The translations under genes were made by a program, and so were the position numbers. This document shows, in pieces, positions 9,901 through 17,547 of a DNA stretch of 64,000 nt. Origin of the DNA: RBC074 sp964470555 (GTDB lineage Bacteria; Acidobacteriota; Blastocatellia; RBC074); contig CAYYDG010000030.1 of assembly GCA_964470555.1 (NCBI GenBank), positions 27,582 to 91,581 of the forward strand. The letters run 5' to 3'. The notes under the pieces are model-generated. The model worked only from the letters and a program-made list of their open reading frames with translations, was not told the origin of the DNA and searched no databases. The stretch's first letter is position 1. The number at the start of each line of letters is the position of its first letter.

Positions 9901-10453
9901 CGAACTGCTCACGTTCAGAGGCCATTCCCACCCCGTGATGATGGCCGTCGCTTTTACGCCGGATGGCCGCCGCATTGCGACCGGCAGTTACGACAAGACG
10001 GTCAAGTTATGGGACTCAGCGACGGGAAAAGAACTCGCGACTTTTTCAGGGCAGGTCAAACCCGTCATGAGCGTGGCAATTTCCCCCGATGGCCAACTGC
10101 TTGCCGCCGGTAGCGCCGACACCACTGTGAAGATATGGGAACTGGCGACCGGTCGGGAAGTCGTCACGCTAACGGGCAGCGCGGGCCACGTCCGTGCCCT
10201 CGCCTTTTCTTCCGACGGTAAGCGTCTGGCGACAGGCAGCGGCGATGGCGTAGTTCGTTTGTGGGATCCGGCCAGCGGGCAGGAATTGATCGCGCTCAGA
10301 GACCATTTGGGTCAGGTCAACAGCGTGGCCTTTTCACCGGATGGTCAAACGTTGGCCAGCGCTACGGCGGGCGGCCCTGTGCGATTTTGGCGCGCTGCTG
10401 TTGCTGACAATGCGCAAGCTCATCTCAGGAAATCATCCAATTCTGTTCATTGA
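6911..10453 (+). CDS. Transmembrane Ser/Thr protein kinase with 14 WD40 repeats
   Basis: This is an 1180-residue Hanks-type (PknB-like) kinase. Residues 1-80 form the small helical region common in acidobacterial kinases. The kinase domain has GRGGMG at 100-105, lysine 124 in VAIK, HRDLKPSN at 215-222 and DFG at 235-237, so it should be active. One membrane helix lies near 412-438, followed by an Ala/Glu/Gln-rich coiled coil and then 14 WD40 repeats (SPDGK, VKLWD), enough for two seven-bladed propellers. The kinase is therefore cytoplasmic and the propellers are probably outside the membrane as a sensor or docking part. GAGG precedes the ATG. The neighbouring secreted WD40 proteins are possible partners, by inference only. 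Confidence 0.93.
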   Translation: MSAEITPERWRLVDELLDEALEIVPAEIPSFLNRVCNGDDDLRRELESLLGAHHQAGEFIESPPITAIEELPPIEHLPNPNQADATGQMIGQYRVLGEIGRGGMGVVYKAVRADDEYHKEVAIKLVWTSPHNTHLIRRFRRERQILANLDHPNIARLLDGGTSEQGLPYVVMEYIEGQFITDYCRERHLSITERLQLFRDVCAAVQYAHQSLVIHRDLKPSNILVTADGKVKLLDFGIAKLIKPDLTEEPFRTQNLTTGAHLMTPEYASPEQALGEAITTASDVYSLGVVLYELLAGIYPYQLKSHALPEVIRAVTEQDVVAPSVAVTRSKSSSTDYFPEGGSDGSVDKLRSRLRGDLDTIVLTALNKDVNRRYRSAEQLSEDIHRHLTHQPIAARNPTLGYRIRKLVRRQRAPIATAALIFLTLLGGVIATANQTLIARSERAKAEAHAQEAMRQRAAAEAQAEEARKQQSFSEANAAEANHQRLLAEELTEETIKHQQLADASRRRAEAGEASYRGLAYAAEMHLGVQHWEMANIAGLSQVVNNHVPKNGESDLRGFEWYYLWRLLRHNGEQMSLPHKAEVWSVAYSPDGKMIATGHSEDEDSIKLWDAATGGLIRVFKGARSLPWTIAFSPDGAKLAGAFNDGAARVWEVGSGRESLVLKGHKSRATSIAFSPDGKTLVTGSDDETVKLWEAATGREQLTILPRSGLIKSVAFSPDGKMIATGGVGSATARRGDFLVRLWRVGDGKEIVAFDPDGGWSLAFSPDGKMLATASRDYIRLWDFVSRREIATLRGHNSRIRAIAFAPDGRYVASASDDRTVKLWDVETRQELATLKGHRAEIFATVFSPDGRNLVTGAMDFTAKVWDIGAATELTQIRNTRSIFNRVVFAPDGRRIATTEDFDLAIRDAKTGRELVRCQGHTAAISAFAFSPDGRTIASASQDRTVRLWDAASGKELFTLNSHTGTTMAVAFSPDGRKLVSSAQDQTARVWDLATRRELLTFRGHSHPVMMAVAFTPDGRRIATGSYDKTVKLWDSATGKELATFSGQVKPVMSVAISPDGQLLAAGSADTTVKIWELATGREVVTLTGSAGHVRALAFSSDGKRLATGSGDGVVRLWDPASGQELIALRDHLGQVNSVAFSPDGQTLASATAGGPVRFWRAAVADNAQAHLRKSSNSVH

Positions 10454-10454
10454 T

Positions 10455-10487
10455 TCAGTTGACCTGATTGCGTCAACTGATCTTTTT
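10455..10487 (+). terminator. Terminator of the kinase gene
   Basis: TCAGTTGAC (10455-10463) pairs with GTCAACTGA (10472-10480) and is followed by TCTTTTT. It lies between the convergent kinase and dipeptidase genes and overlaps the last codons of the latter. Confidence 0.65.
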
Positions 10488-11792
10488 CGACACAACAAGA
10501 CCGTCCAGTTGATTTTGCGCGTTCCAGTATCGTTTGGTTAAAAACCAGCGCCGGTCATGGTGGGCTTCGTGGGTGATGCGGTCAATCCAGTCGGGCAATG
10601 CGGCCAGGTGTTCATCCCAGGCGGTTTGGCAAGCGGCGGCGGTTGGCAAATCGCCATTGCTCAACGAAAGGAATTTGGCTTCCAATTCGCGCCGTGCGAT
10701 TTCAGTCATCGCTCTTCGGCGCGCGTAATCGCCCAGCGTCAGCCGGTGCAAATGTTCGTGTCGCCACCACAAACTTTCAGCGTCGTAACTTTCACCGGCA
10801 AGCGCGCCGGTTGAAATTAGTTCGCTGCCAAGTGCGAACGGCTTGAAGACGCTCAAACACGGCGAAGAGGTTCCGGTCATCCAGTGCAGCGAACCGCTGG
10901 CGCTCAAACGGCTGACCATTGAACCCGTCGTTTGCCCGCTTTGCCGCGTTTTCAACCACGAAGCGTGACCGCAAGGCATTTGCAATCGCAACCCTGTTTC
11001 AGGTGTTTGACCTGCGTGATCGCGCAACGCAGCGAACAAATCGGCTCGGCCAATTTTCCCGTCCGACAACATCAAACGCCGAAACGTGCAGGCTCTGCGA
11101 ACGTCGCCGCCGCTGGTAAAGCGATAAAACGGATCGCCGAAGGCTTTGGCAAAATCGAAGTCGTTCGCTGATTTGCACCAGCCTTGCGCTTTTGCGAATT
11201 CATACGCGCCATCGGAAATCAGATCGAAGTCTTTGCCGATGGTCAGCACGTTGCTGATGGTTCGCACACCGCGAACTTGCTGCGCCGCCCAATGTCTGTC
11301 GGCGGTTTCCAACACCCAGGCTTCGGTCGGGTCGGCGATGATGAACGAATTGTGATAGCGAAATCCTTTGTGACGATAACCGCATAACCCGCCTTGTCCA
11401 AAGTCAGCGATCAATCGGGTAATCAATTCCAACGCCTCGCGCGCGGTTGCCGAACGCTCCAACGCCAATCGCAGCAAATCCATGCCGGTCAATCCGGTTT
11501 TCGGCACAGGCAATTTGGTGAAGACGGCTTCGTTGCCAATGGCGACGCCGCGCGCGTTCGCGCCCATTTCCGCGCCCCACATCCAGAACGGACGGCTGAG
11601 CACGACTTCGTAAGTTTCAGCAGCTTGGGGAATTTCGATGTAAGTACATTGCAGATTCGCAGGCGAAGCGAATTTTTGCGCGGGCAGATGGACGATGTTT
11701 TGGGCTTCGCCGGGTTCGCGGTCGCTGTTTTTGCCGAACCAGACAACGGCGTCTTTTGTGGCGGGAGGAACGGTTACGATGGTGTCACACAT
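10473..11792 (-). CDS. Secernin-like C69-family dipeptidase
   Basis: This 439-residue protein begins MCDTIVTVPPATKDAVVWFG and continues KNSDREPGE. That is the N-terminal pattern of the peptidase C69/secernin family, where removal of Met exposes Cys2 as the N-terminal nucleophile. Family members cleave dipeptides or similar amide bonds in the cytoplasm; the substrate here is unknown. Length fits secernins. There is no signal peptide. The start lies 12 bases past the stop of the acyl-CoA synthetase gene, so the two form an operon. No strong ribosome site is seen before the ATG, which fits translational coupling. Confidence 0.85.
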   Translation of the reverse strand: MCDTIVTVPPATKDAVVWFGKNSDREPGEAQNIVHLPAQKFASPANLQCTYIEIPQAAETYEVVLSRPFWMWGAEMGANARGVAIGNEAVFTKLPVPKTGLTGMDLLRLALERSATAREALELITRLIADFGQGGLCGYRHKGFRYHNSFIIADPTEAWVLETADRHWAAQQVRGVRTISNVLTIGKDFDLISDGAYEFAKAQGWCKSANDFDFAKAFGDPFYRFTSGGDVRRACTFRRLMLSDGKIGRADLFAALRDHAGQTPETGLRLQMPCGHASWLKTRQSGQTTGSMVSRLSASGSLHWMTGTSSPCLSVFKPFALGSELISTGALAGESYDAESLWWRHEHLHRLTLGDYARRRAMTEIARRELEAKFLSLSNGDLPTAAACQTAWDEHLAALPDWIDRITHEAHHDRRWFLTKRYWNAQNQLDGLVVSKKIS

Positions 11793-11804
11793 GAGTTGAT
11801 GTTT

Positions 11805-14495
11805 TCAGCTTAGTCGGATACGCGCGTCAATCATGGTCAGGCCTTCGCCGCGCGGGTGAACGATGACCGGGTTCAAATCAATTTCGGCGATTTGCGGAAC
11901 GGCTTCGGCCAGCGCGCCCAATCGCAAGAGCAAATCTTCGACGGCGGCAATGTCGGCTTCGGGCGCGCCGCGATACCCTTTCAGCAAACGATGCGCCCGC
12001 GTGGACAGAATCATTTCGCGCGCGTCGCGGTCGGTCAACGGCAACACACGGAACACCACGTCGTCCAGCAATTCGACCAGATAACCTCCAGAACCGAACG
12101 CGACCAACGGGCCAAACACCGGATCGTGCGTGACGCCGGCCAACACTTCAACGCCTGCTTTGGCCATGGGCATGACGCTGGCGGCTTCGAGCGTGATGTT
12201 GTGCGCGGCCAATTGTCGTGTGAGTTGTTGGAATCCGGCAGCCGCGTCCGCCGGAGCGACGTTCAACAACACGCCGCCCACATCGGATTTGTGCAGCACG
12301 GCGGGCTGATGAATTTTCAATGCAACCGGCGATTGAAATTCAGCGGCGGCAGCGGCAGCTTCTTCGACAGTTCGAACGATTTTGGCGCTGACGATGTGAA
12401 TGCCCGCCGCGCTCAACAATGCCGCGACATCTGTTTGATTCAACCAGTCACCGTCCGTGTAGCGCGCAACGATGGATTGAGCCAGGTCTCGGTCAACGGG
12501 AATGTCGGCGATGCTGCCAGTCGGCGTCGAACGCCACAATCCATAATTCGCAGCGGCGGCCAACGCGACTGCGGCGCTTTCAGGAAAGTCATACACCGGC
12601 ACCGAACGTTTGGCTTTGGCGGTTTTCGATTCGCTGACCGGAACTTTGATCGTCGTCGAATAAGGATCGAAAAACACCGCCGCGACGGTTTTCTGCAAAT
12701 TGGGGCGAGCCGCCAGCACGTCGCTCAAGACCTGAGCGACTTCGCGCGTAGGCGTCGCCAGCGGCGGAATGAAAATCACCAGCAGCGAATCCAGGTCGGG
12801 ATCGTCGCAAAGAATTTCCAGACAGGCGCGGTAATGCGCAGGGCTGGCGCTGGCAATCATATCCACTGGATTGGTGACTGTTGCGGCGGCGGGCAGCACT
12901 TCGCGCAATTTTGTTTGTGTTGTTTCGCTGAGCGGCGGAATTTCCAATCCGGCGGCGATGGCCGCGTCCACGGCGATGATGCCTGGGCCTCCGCCGTTGG
13001 TCAGCACGCCCAGCCGTTTGCCTTTCGGAATTGGTTGCGAAGCCAGCAAACGCGCCACCGAAAAAAATTCTGCCAGCGTATCCACGCGAATGATTCCGGT
13101 TTGCGCAAACAGCGCATCGGCGGCCCGGTCGGAACTGGCCAGGGCAGCGGTGTGACTGGAAGCGGCGCGCGCTCCGGCGGAAGTCCGACCGGATTTGACA
13201 GCGACAATCGGTTTGGCGCGCGAAACTCGGCGGGCTATGCGCGCAAAACGACGCGGATTTCCAAAGCTTTCCAGATAAAACAAAATCACGTCGGTCGCTT
13301 CGTCCGATTCCCAGAATTGCAGCAGGTCGTTGCCGGAGATGTCGGCTTTGTTGCCGACGCTGATGAACGACGACACGCCCAATCCAATCTCGCCGGCTTG
13401 CGCCATCAAGGCCAACCCAAGCGCGCCGGATTGCGAACTCATCGCTACATTGCCCGCCGGAGGTTCGACCGGCGCAAAGGTTCCGAGCAAGCGAACATTG
13501 CCCGACGTGTTGACCAATCCCATGCAGTTCGGACCGACCAAACGCATTCCCGAAGCGCGGCAAATGTCGAGCAGGTTTTTTTGCTCTGCGCGCCCTGCCT
13601 CTCCGGTTTCGGCAAAACCCGCGGACAACACGCACAACGCGCGAACGCCCGCAGCGGCGCACTGCCGAGCGGTTTCGATGACGTGCTCGGCGGGAACAGC
13701 GATGAAGACCAGTTCCGGCGGTTCCGGCAAATCGGCGATGGATGCGTAGGCGTGAACTCCGGCGATTGAATTCGCCGATTGATTGACGGGATACAACGTG
13801 CCGGTGAATCCCCAGCGCAACAGGTTGCGAAACAGCGCGCCTCCGACCGAAGCCGGGTTGCGGCTGGCTCCGATGACGGCGACGGTTTTCGGTTCAAAGA
13901 CGTGGCTCAAACTGGCGCGTTCGGCTTCGGCCTCCTGCGCGTCGCGTCGCGCTTCGGCGACTTCGCTGCGCGTGATGGGGAATTCCAGATGCGTCACGCC
14001 GTAACTGATGTTCGCCGTCAGCGCGTATCCGGCTTTGCGAAACACGGACAGCATCAAACGGTTATCGGCCAGCACGTCGGCGGCAAATCGCGTGATGTCG
14101 TGCCGCCGGGCGAATTCGGCCAGCGCATCCAGCAGAATCGTGCCGATGCCGCGTCGTTGAAAAGCGTCTTCGACCAGGAACGAGACTTCGGCGGTGTCGG
14201 GGTGTTCTTCCAGCACGAAGTAACGACCGACAGCGACTATGGTTTCGCCTTGAGTGATGACCAGCGCCACGTGGCTTCGACCATCTACCGAAACCAGTTG
14301 ATCCAGTTGCGAATCGGGCAGGGAAGTCACCATTCGCAAAAATCGGTAGCGAATGGTTTCTGGCGAACAGCGTTTGAACAAAGCGATCAGACCTTCACGA
14401 TCGGTTTGTCGCAACGGGCGCATTTGCAACACTGTGCCGTCGCGCAACAGCACATCGCGGGAAAAATTGTCCAGTGAATGCAGTTCATTCGTCAT
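11805..14495 (-). CDS. GNAT acetyltransferase fused to NDP-forming acyl-CoA synthetase
   Basis: I choose the ATG at 14495 (896 residues, MTNELHSLDNFS), because an upstream in-frame extension to 14693 would run into the divergent mutS2 start and has no family-like sequence. Residues about 20-175 are a GNAT domain (RRGIGTILLDAL acetyl-CoA loop). A CoA-binding Rossmann domain (AVIGASRNPASVGG), the succinyl-CoA-ligase-like part with SHTAAL around the usual phosphohistidine, and a C-terminal ATP-grasp region (VALKIHQPAVLHKSDVGGV) follow. Proteins of this architecture acetylate lysines of metabolic enzymes such as acetyl-CoA synthetase (Pat/Pka family) or make acetyl-CoA. Here GNAT is N-terminal, unlike in E. 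coli Pka. It is first in an operon with the C69 peptidase. Confidence 0.88.
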   Translation of the reverse strand: MTNELHSLDNFSRDVLLRDGTVLQMRPLRQTDREGLIALFKRCSPETIRYRFLRMVTSLPDSQLDQLVSVDGRSHVALVITQGETIVAVGRYFVLEEHPDTAEVSFLVEDAFQRRGIGTILLDALAEFARRHDITRFAADVLADNRLMLSVFRKAGYALTANISYGVTHLEFPITRSEVAEARRDAQEAEAERASLSHVFEPKTVAVIGASRNPASVGGALFRNLLRWGFTGTLYPVNQSANSIAGVHAYASIADLPEPPELVFIAVPAEHVIETARQCAAAGVRALCVLSAGFAETGEAGRAEQKNLLDICRASGMRLVGPNCMGLVNTSGNVRLLGTFAPVEPPAGNVAMSSQSGALGLALMAQAGEIGLGVSSFISVGNKADISGNDLLQFWESDEATDVILFYLESFGNPRRFARIARRVSRAKPIVAVKSGRTSAGARAASSHTAALASSDRAADALFAQTGIIRVDTLAEFFSVARLLASQPIPKGKRLGVLTNGGGPGIIAVDAAIAAGLEIPPLSETTQTKLREVLPAAATVTNPVDMIASASPAHYRACLEILCDDPDLDSLLVIFIPPLATPTREVAQVLSDVLAARPNLQKTVAAVFFDPYSTTIKVPVSESKTAKAKRSVPVYDFPESAAVALAAAANYGLWRSTPTGSIADIPVDRDLAQSIVARYTDGDWLNQTDVAALLSAAGIHIVSAKIVRTVEEAAAAAAEFQSPVALKIHQPAVLHKSDVGGVLLNVAPADAAAGFQQLTRQLAAHNITLEAASVMPMAKAGVEVLAGVTHDPVFGPLVAFGSGGYLVELLDDVVFRVLPLTDRDAREMILSTRAHRLLKGYRGAPEADIAAVEDLLLRLGALAEAVPQIAEIDLNPVIVHPRGEGLTMIDARIRLS

Positions 14496-14686
14496 AACTT
14501 TTGAAGCGGAAGTTTGTTCAAGGCCGAGAAGATAGGCCAAGCGCGAAATTGTGACAACTTGCTGCTGCAATTCTTGTTGCTTGGCGCAACGATTGGTTTG
14601 ACAGCTATCAGGGCCATCCCTACAATCTCGCAGTTTCAATAGCCGATGTTGGAAGTTTATCCCCCTCGCGGCTGCACGAAGAACGA

Positions 14687-17107
14687 ATGCCAAGCCAAGC
14701 CATCACAACGCTTGAGTTCGACAAACTCAAGGAAACTCTGCTGCAACAGATTCGCACCCCGCTCGGAGCGGCGCTGGCCGAAGAGTTGCAGGTTTCTACC
14801 AATGCAGAGCAAATCAGACGCGATTTGCGGCTGACGGGCGAAGGTGTGTCTTATCTGCGCGAAGGCACAGCCATGGACATTCACGATTTGCCAGACCCGC
14901 GTTCACCGCTCGGCAAATTGGGAATCGCCGACATCAATCTGGAACCGCTGGAAATCATTGATCTGCTGCGTCTGATTTCCGTCGCGATGGGGTTGCGCGA
15001 AACTTTCCACGAAGAGCGCGAAAAATTCCCGCTCATACGCGAAATCACCGAACCGATTCCGAATCTGCGCGCGCTGTATCAACGACTGCGCGGACGCATT
15101 TCACCCAGCGGCGAAGTCGAAGATTTCGCCAGTCCAGAATTACGCGAGATTCGTTTTCAAATTTCCAAGCTGCGGTCACAGGTTCAACGGTCGCTGGAAA
15201 CGATCCTCAAGCGCGCCGAAGCCGACCACGCGCTGCGCGATGAATACGTCACCATTCGCAACGACCGTTACGTCATCCCGATTCGCAACGACAATCGCGG
15301 CGCGGTGCAGGGAGTCGTTCACGGCATGTCTTCGTCGGGGCAAACGGCGTTTGTCGAACCGCTGGAAACGATCAACCTGAACAACGAACTGGTTCGGCTC
15401 CGCGAAATCGAACAGACCGAAATCATCAAGGTGCTGTTCGCCATCACCGAAGAGTTGCGCGACGAACGCGACGCTTTGGCGCAGATGGCTGATGCCGTGG
15501 CGCAGATTGATTTCATCTCGGCAAAGGCTCGATTGGCGCTCAATCACGATGCGATTGAACCGACGATTAACGAAAACGGGCGACTGCATTTGAAAGATGC
15601 GCGCCATCCGCTGCTGGAAGCGAATTTGAAAGCTCAGCGCTTGCCGATTGTGCCGTTGTCGCTCGATTTGGACAGCGATCATCGAGTGATGGTCATCAGC
15701 GGCCCGAACGCTGGCGGCAAAACCGTCGTGTTGAAAACCGTCGGGTTGTTGTCGTTGATGGCGCAAGCCGGATTGCACGTTCCCGCCATGGCCGCCGATT
15801 TGCCGATCTTCAACCAATCGCTGGCGGACATTGGCGATCATCAATCCATCGCGGCGAACCTTTCGACTTTCACGGCGCACATTCAAAACATTCGCAACAT
15901 CAGCGAAGAATTCGATCCGCCCGCGTTGATTTTGCTCGACGAAGTCGGAACCGGAACCGATCCAGAGGAAGGCTCGGCTTTGGGCGTGGCGATGGTGGAT
16001 TATTTCCGCGAACGCGGCGCGCACGTCATTGTCACCACGCATTACAGTGGTTTGAAGGTTTACGCGACGAACACGCCGGGTGTCATCAATGCCAGCGTCG
16101 AATTCGACGAACGCACGTTGAAACCGACTTACAAATTGCTGGTCGGTTTGGCCGGGTCTTCATCGGGAATTGAAATCGCTCGCAGGTTTGGCCTACCGAA
16201 AGCCATCACCGAACGCGCAGCGGAAAAAGTTCAAACCGCCAGCGCAGACGCGACGGAATACTTGCGACGATTGAAAGATCAGTTCGACAATCAGCAACAA
16301 ATGGTTGTCGCTCTGGAAGAAGAGCGCGCGCTGGTTGCCGACAAATACTCCAAACTGGAATTGGAATTCATCAAGCGCGAGAAGGAGCGCGAAAAAGAAT
16401 TTCGCTCCGAATTGCAAAAAATCGTCGAAGAATTCACGGCGAAGGCCGAAAAATTCGCTTCTACAATTGAAGACGCTGCGACGGCTCGTAAAGTCAAAAA
16501 GGAGATCGAGCGTCGCACCGTCGAGTTGAAAGCTTCAGCCAGTTCCGCCGCGCGCGAATTGCGCAAGCAGCAAGGCATTCTGACCGCCGAAGAACAAGCC
16601 GCGATTGCCGCCGAAGAAGCTGTGCCGGAAATCGTGGACTTTGAAATTGGCGACCGCGTTCGCGTCTTGTCGCTCAATCAGGAAGGCTTGATCGAGTCAA
16701 TCAAAGGCGAAGAAATCGTCGTTCAGGTTGGCGCGTTGCGTTTCCGCGAAGTTGCCGACAATTTGCGATTTGTTGAGCGCAAACAAGCAAATCAGAAAGC
16801 TGCGAAAGCGGCTGCCGGTTTGCCAAAAGGCGTTTCGGTTTCGCTGAAAGACCAACCGACGGTCGGTTCGGAGTTGAACGTTATCGGTAAGACGACGAAC
16901 GAAGCGACCTACGAAGCCGACAAGTTTCTGGATGCGGCATATCTGGATAATCACGACCGCGTTCGCATCGTTCACGGCATGGGAATGGGCGCGCTGAAAC
17001 GGGCGATTGCCGATCTGCTTTCCGGCCATCCGCATGTGGCAAAGTTCTATCCGGCGGAGCAAAATGAAGGCGGCAATGGGGCGACGATTGTCGAGTTGAA
17101 GATGTAA
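14687..17107 (+). CDS. mutS2: Endonuclease MutS2
   Basis: The 806 residues match MutS2 in length and order: a helical core, the ABC-type ATPase with Walker A GPNAGGKT and LLDEVGTGTDPEEG, a long Glu/Lys-rich coiled coil, and a C-terminal Smr domain. MutS2 binds branched DNA or collided ribosomes and suppresses recombination or rescues ribosomes, depending on species. The usual LDLRG motif at the start of Smr reads LNVIG here, while the HGMGMGAL motif near residue 764 is kept, so Smr nuclease activity is uncertain. The gene diverges from the acyl-CoA synthetase gene, and the roughly 190 bases between them must hold both promoters. Confidence 0.93.
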   Translation: MPSQAITTLEFDKLKETLLQQIRTPLGAALAEELQVSTNAEQIRRDLRLTGEGVSYLREGTAMDIHDLPDPRSPLGKLGIADINLEPLEIIDLLRLISVAMGLRETFHEEREKFPLIREITEPIPNLRALYQRLRGRISPSGEVEDFASPELREIRFQISKLRSQVQRSLETILKRAEADHALRDEYVTIRNDRYVIPIRNDNRGAVQGVVHGMSSSGQTAFVEPLETINLNNELVRLREIEQTEIIKVLFAITEELRDERDALAQMADAVAQIDFISAKARLALNHDAIEPTINENGRLHLKDARHPLLEANLKAQRLPIVPLSLDLDSDHRVMVISGPNAGGKTVVLKTVGLLSLMAQAGLHVPAMAADLPIFNQSLADIGDHQSIAANLSTFTAHIQNIRNISEEFDPPALILLDEVGTGTDPEEGSALGVAMVDYFRERGAHVIVTTHYSGLKVYATNTPGVINASVEFDERTLKPTYKLLVGLAGSSSGIEIARRFGLPKAITERAAEKVQTASADATEYLRRLKDQFDNQQQMVVALEEERALVADKYSKLELEFIKREKEREKEFRSELQKIVEEFTAKAEKFASTIEDAATARKVKKEIERRTVELKASASSAARELRKQQGILTAEEQAAIAAEEAVPEIVDFEIGDRVRVLSLNQEGLIESIKGEEIVVQVGALRFREVADNLRFVERKQANQKAAKAAAGLPKGVSVSLKDQPTVGSELNVIGKTTNEATYEADKFLDAAYLDNHDRVRIVHGMGMGALKRAIADLLSGHPHVAKFYPAEQNEGGNGATIVELKM

Positions 17108-17136
17108 TTTGGTTTAGAGGCAATGGAGGATCAGTT

Positions 17137-17493
17137 ATGAATACCGATATTAATGCCAATGCCTGCATCTCTGAGCTTGAAACCGAACTCGCCGATGCGC
17201 TGAATCGCATATCCAAAAATGAAGGCACGGTTGAACAATTGAACAAATCTATCGCCAGTGGGAATGGAATGACGAATTGGCAATTTGTTGTTTTCGTTTT
17301 TGCGCTTGCTGGTTCATTGCTTGGTTCGATGTATTGGGCGACAGGAGTTTTAGAAAAACGGTTTGATGAACGCTTTACTCAAATGGAAAAGCGATTTGAA
17401 GATAACCGGATTCAAATGGAAAAACGATTCGAGCTAACCGAAAAGCGGTTTGAAGATTTGCGCCAAGTTGTTTTATCTCAGCAAAAGCGATAG
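17137..17493 (+). CDS. Small coiled-coil membrane protein
   Basis: This is a 118-residue protein with GGAGG 7 bases before the ATG. It has an N-terminal helix, one membrane segment (WQFVVFVFALAGSLLGSMYW) and a C-terminal heptad region built from an imperfect KRFE repeat (LEKRFDERF, MEKRFEDN, MEKRFELT, EKRFEDL). Such single-span coiled-coil proteins are common and poorly characterised. It lies 29 bases after mutS2 and before dnaG in the same direction. I do not assign a function. Confidence 0.8.
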   Translation: MNTDINANACISELETELADALNRISKNEGTVEQLNKSIASGNGMTNWQFVVFVFALAGSLLGSMYWATGVLEKRFDERFTQMEKRFEDNRIQMEKRFELTEKRFEDLRQVVLSQQKR

Positions 17494-17547
17494 CGGGTTT
17501 TCGCCAGTGTACTTTCTGCCAGCATATTTTCTGAAAGTTGGATTGCT

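Noticed and set aside
11856..13769. 637-codon open frame antisense to the acyl-CoA synthetase gene
   Set aside because: It follows from the codon bias of the real gene on the other strand and has no family motifs or ribosome site.
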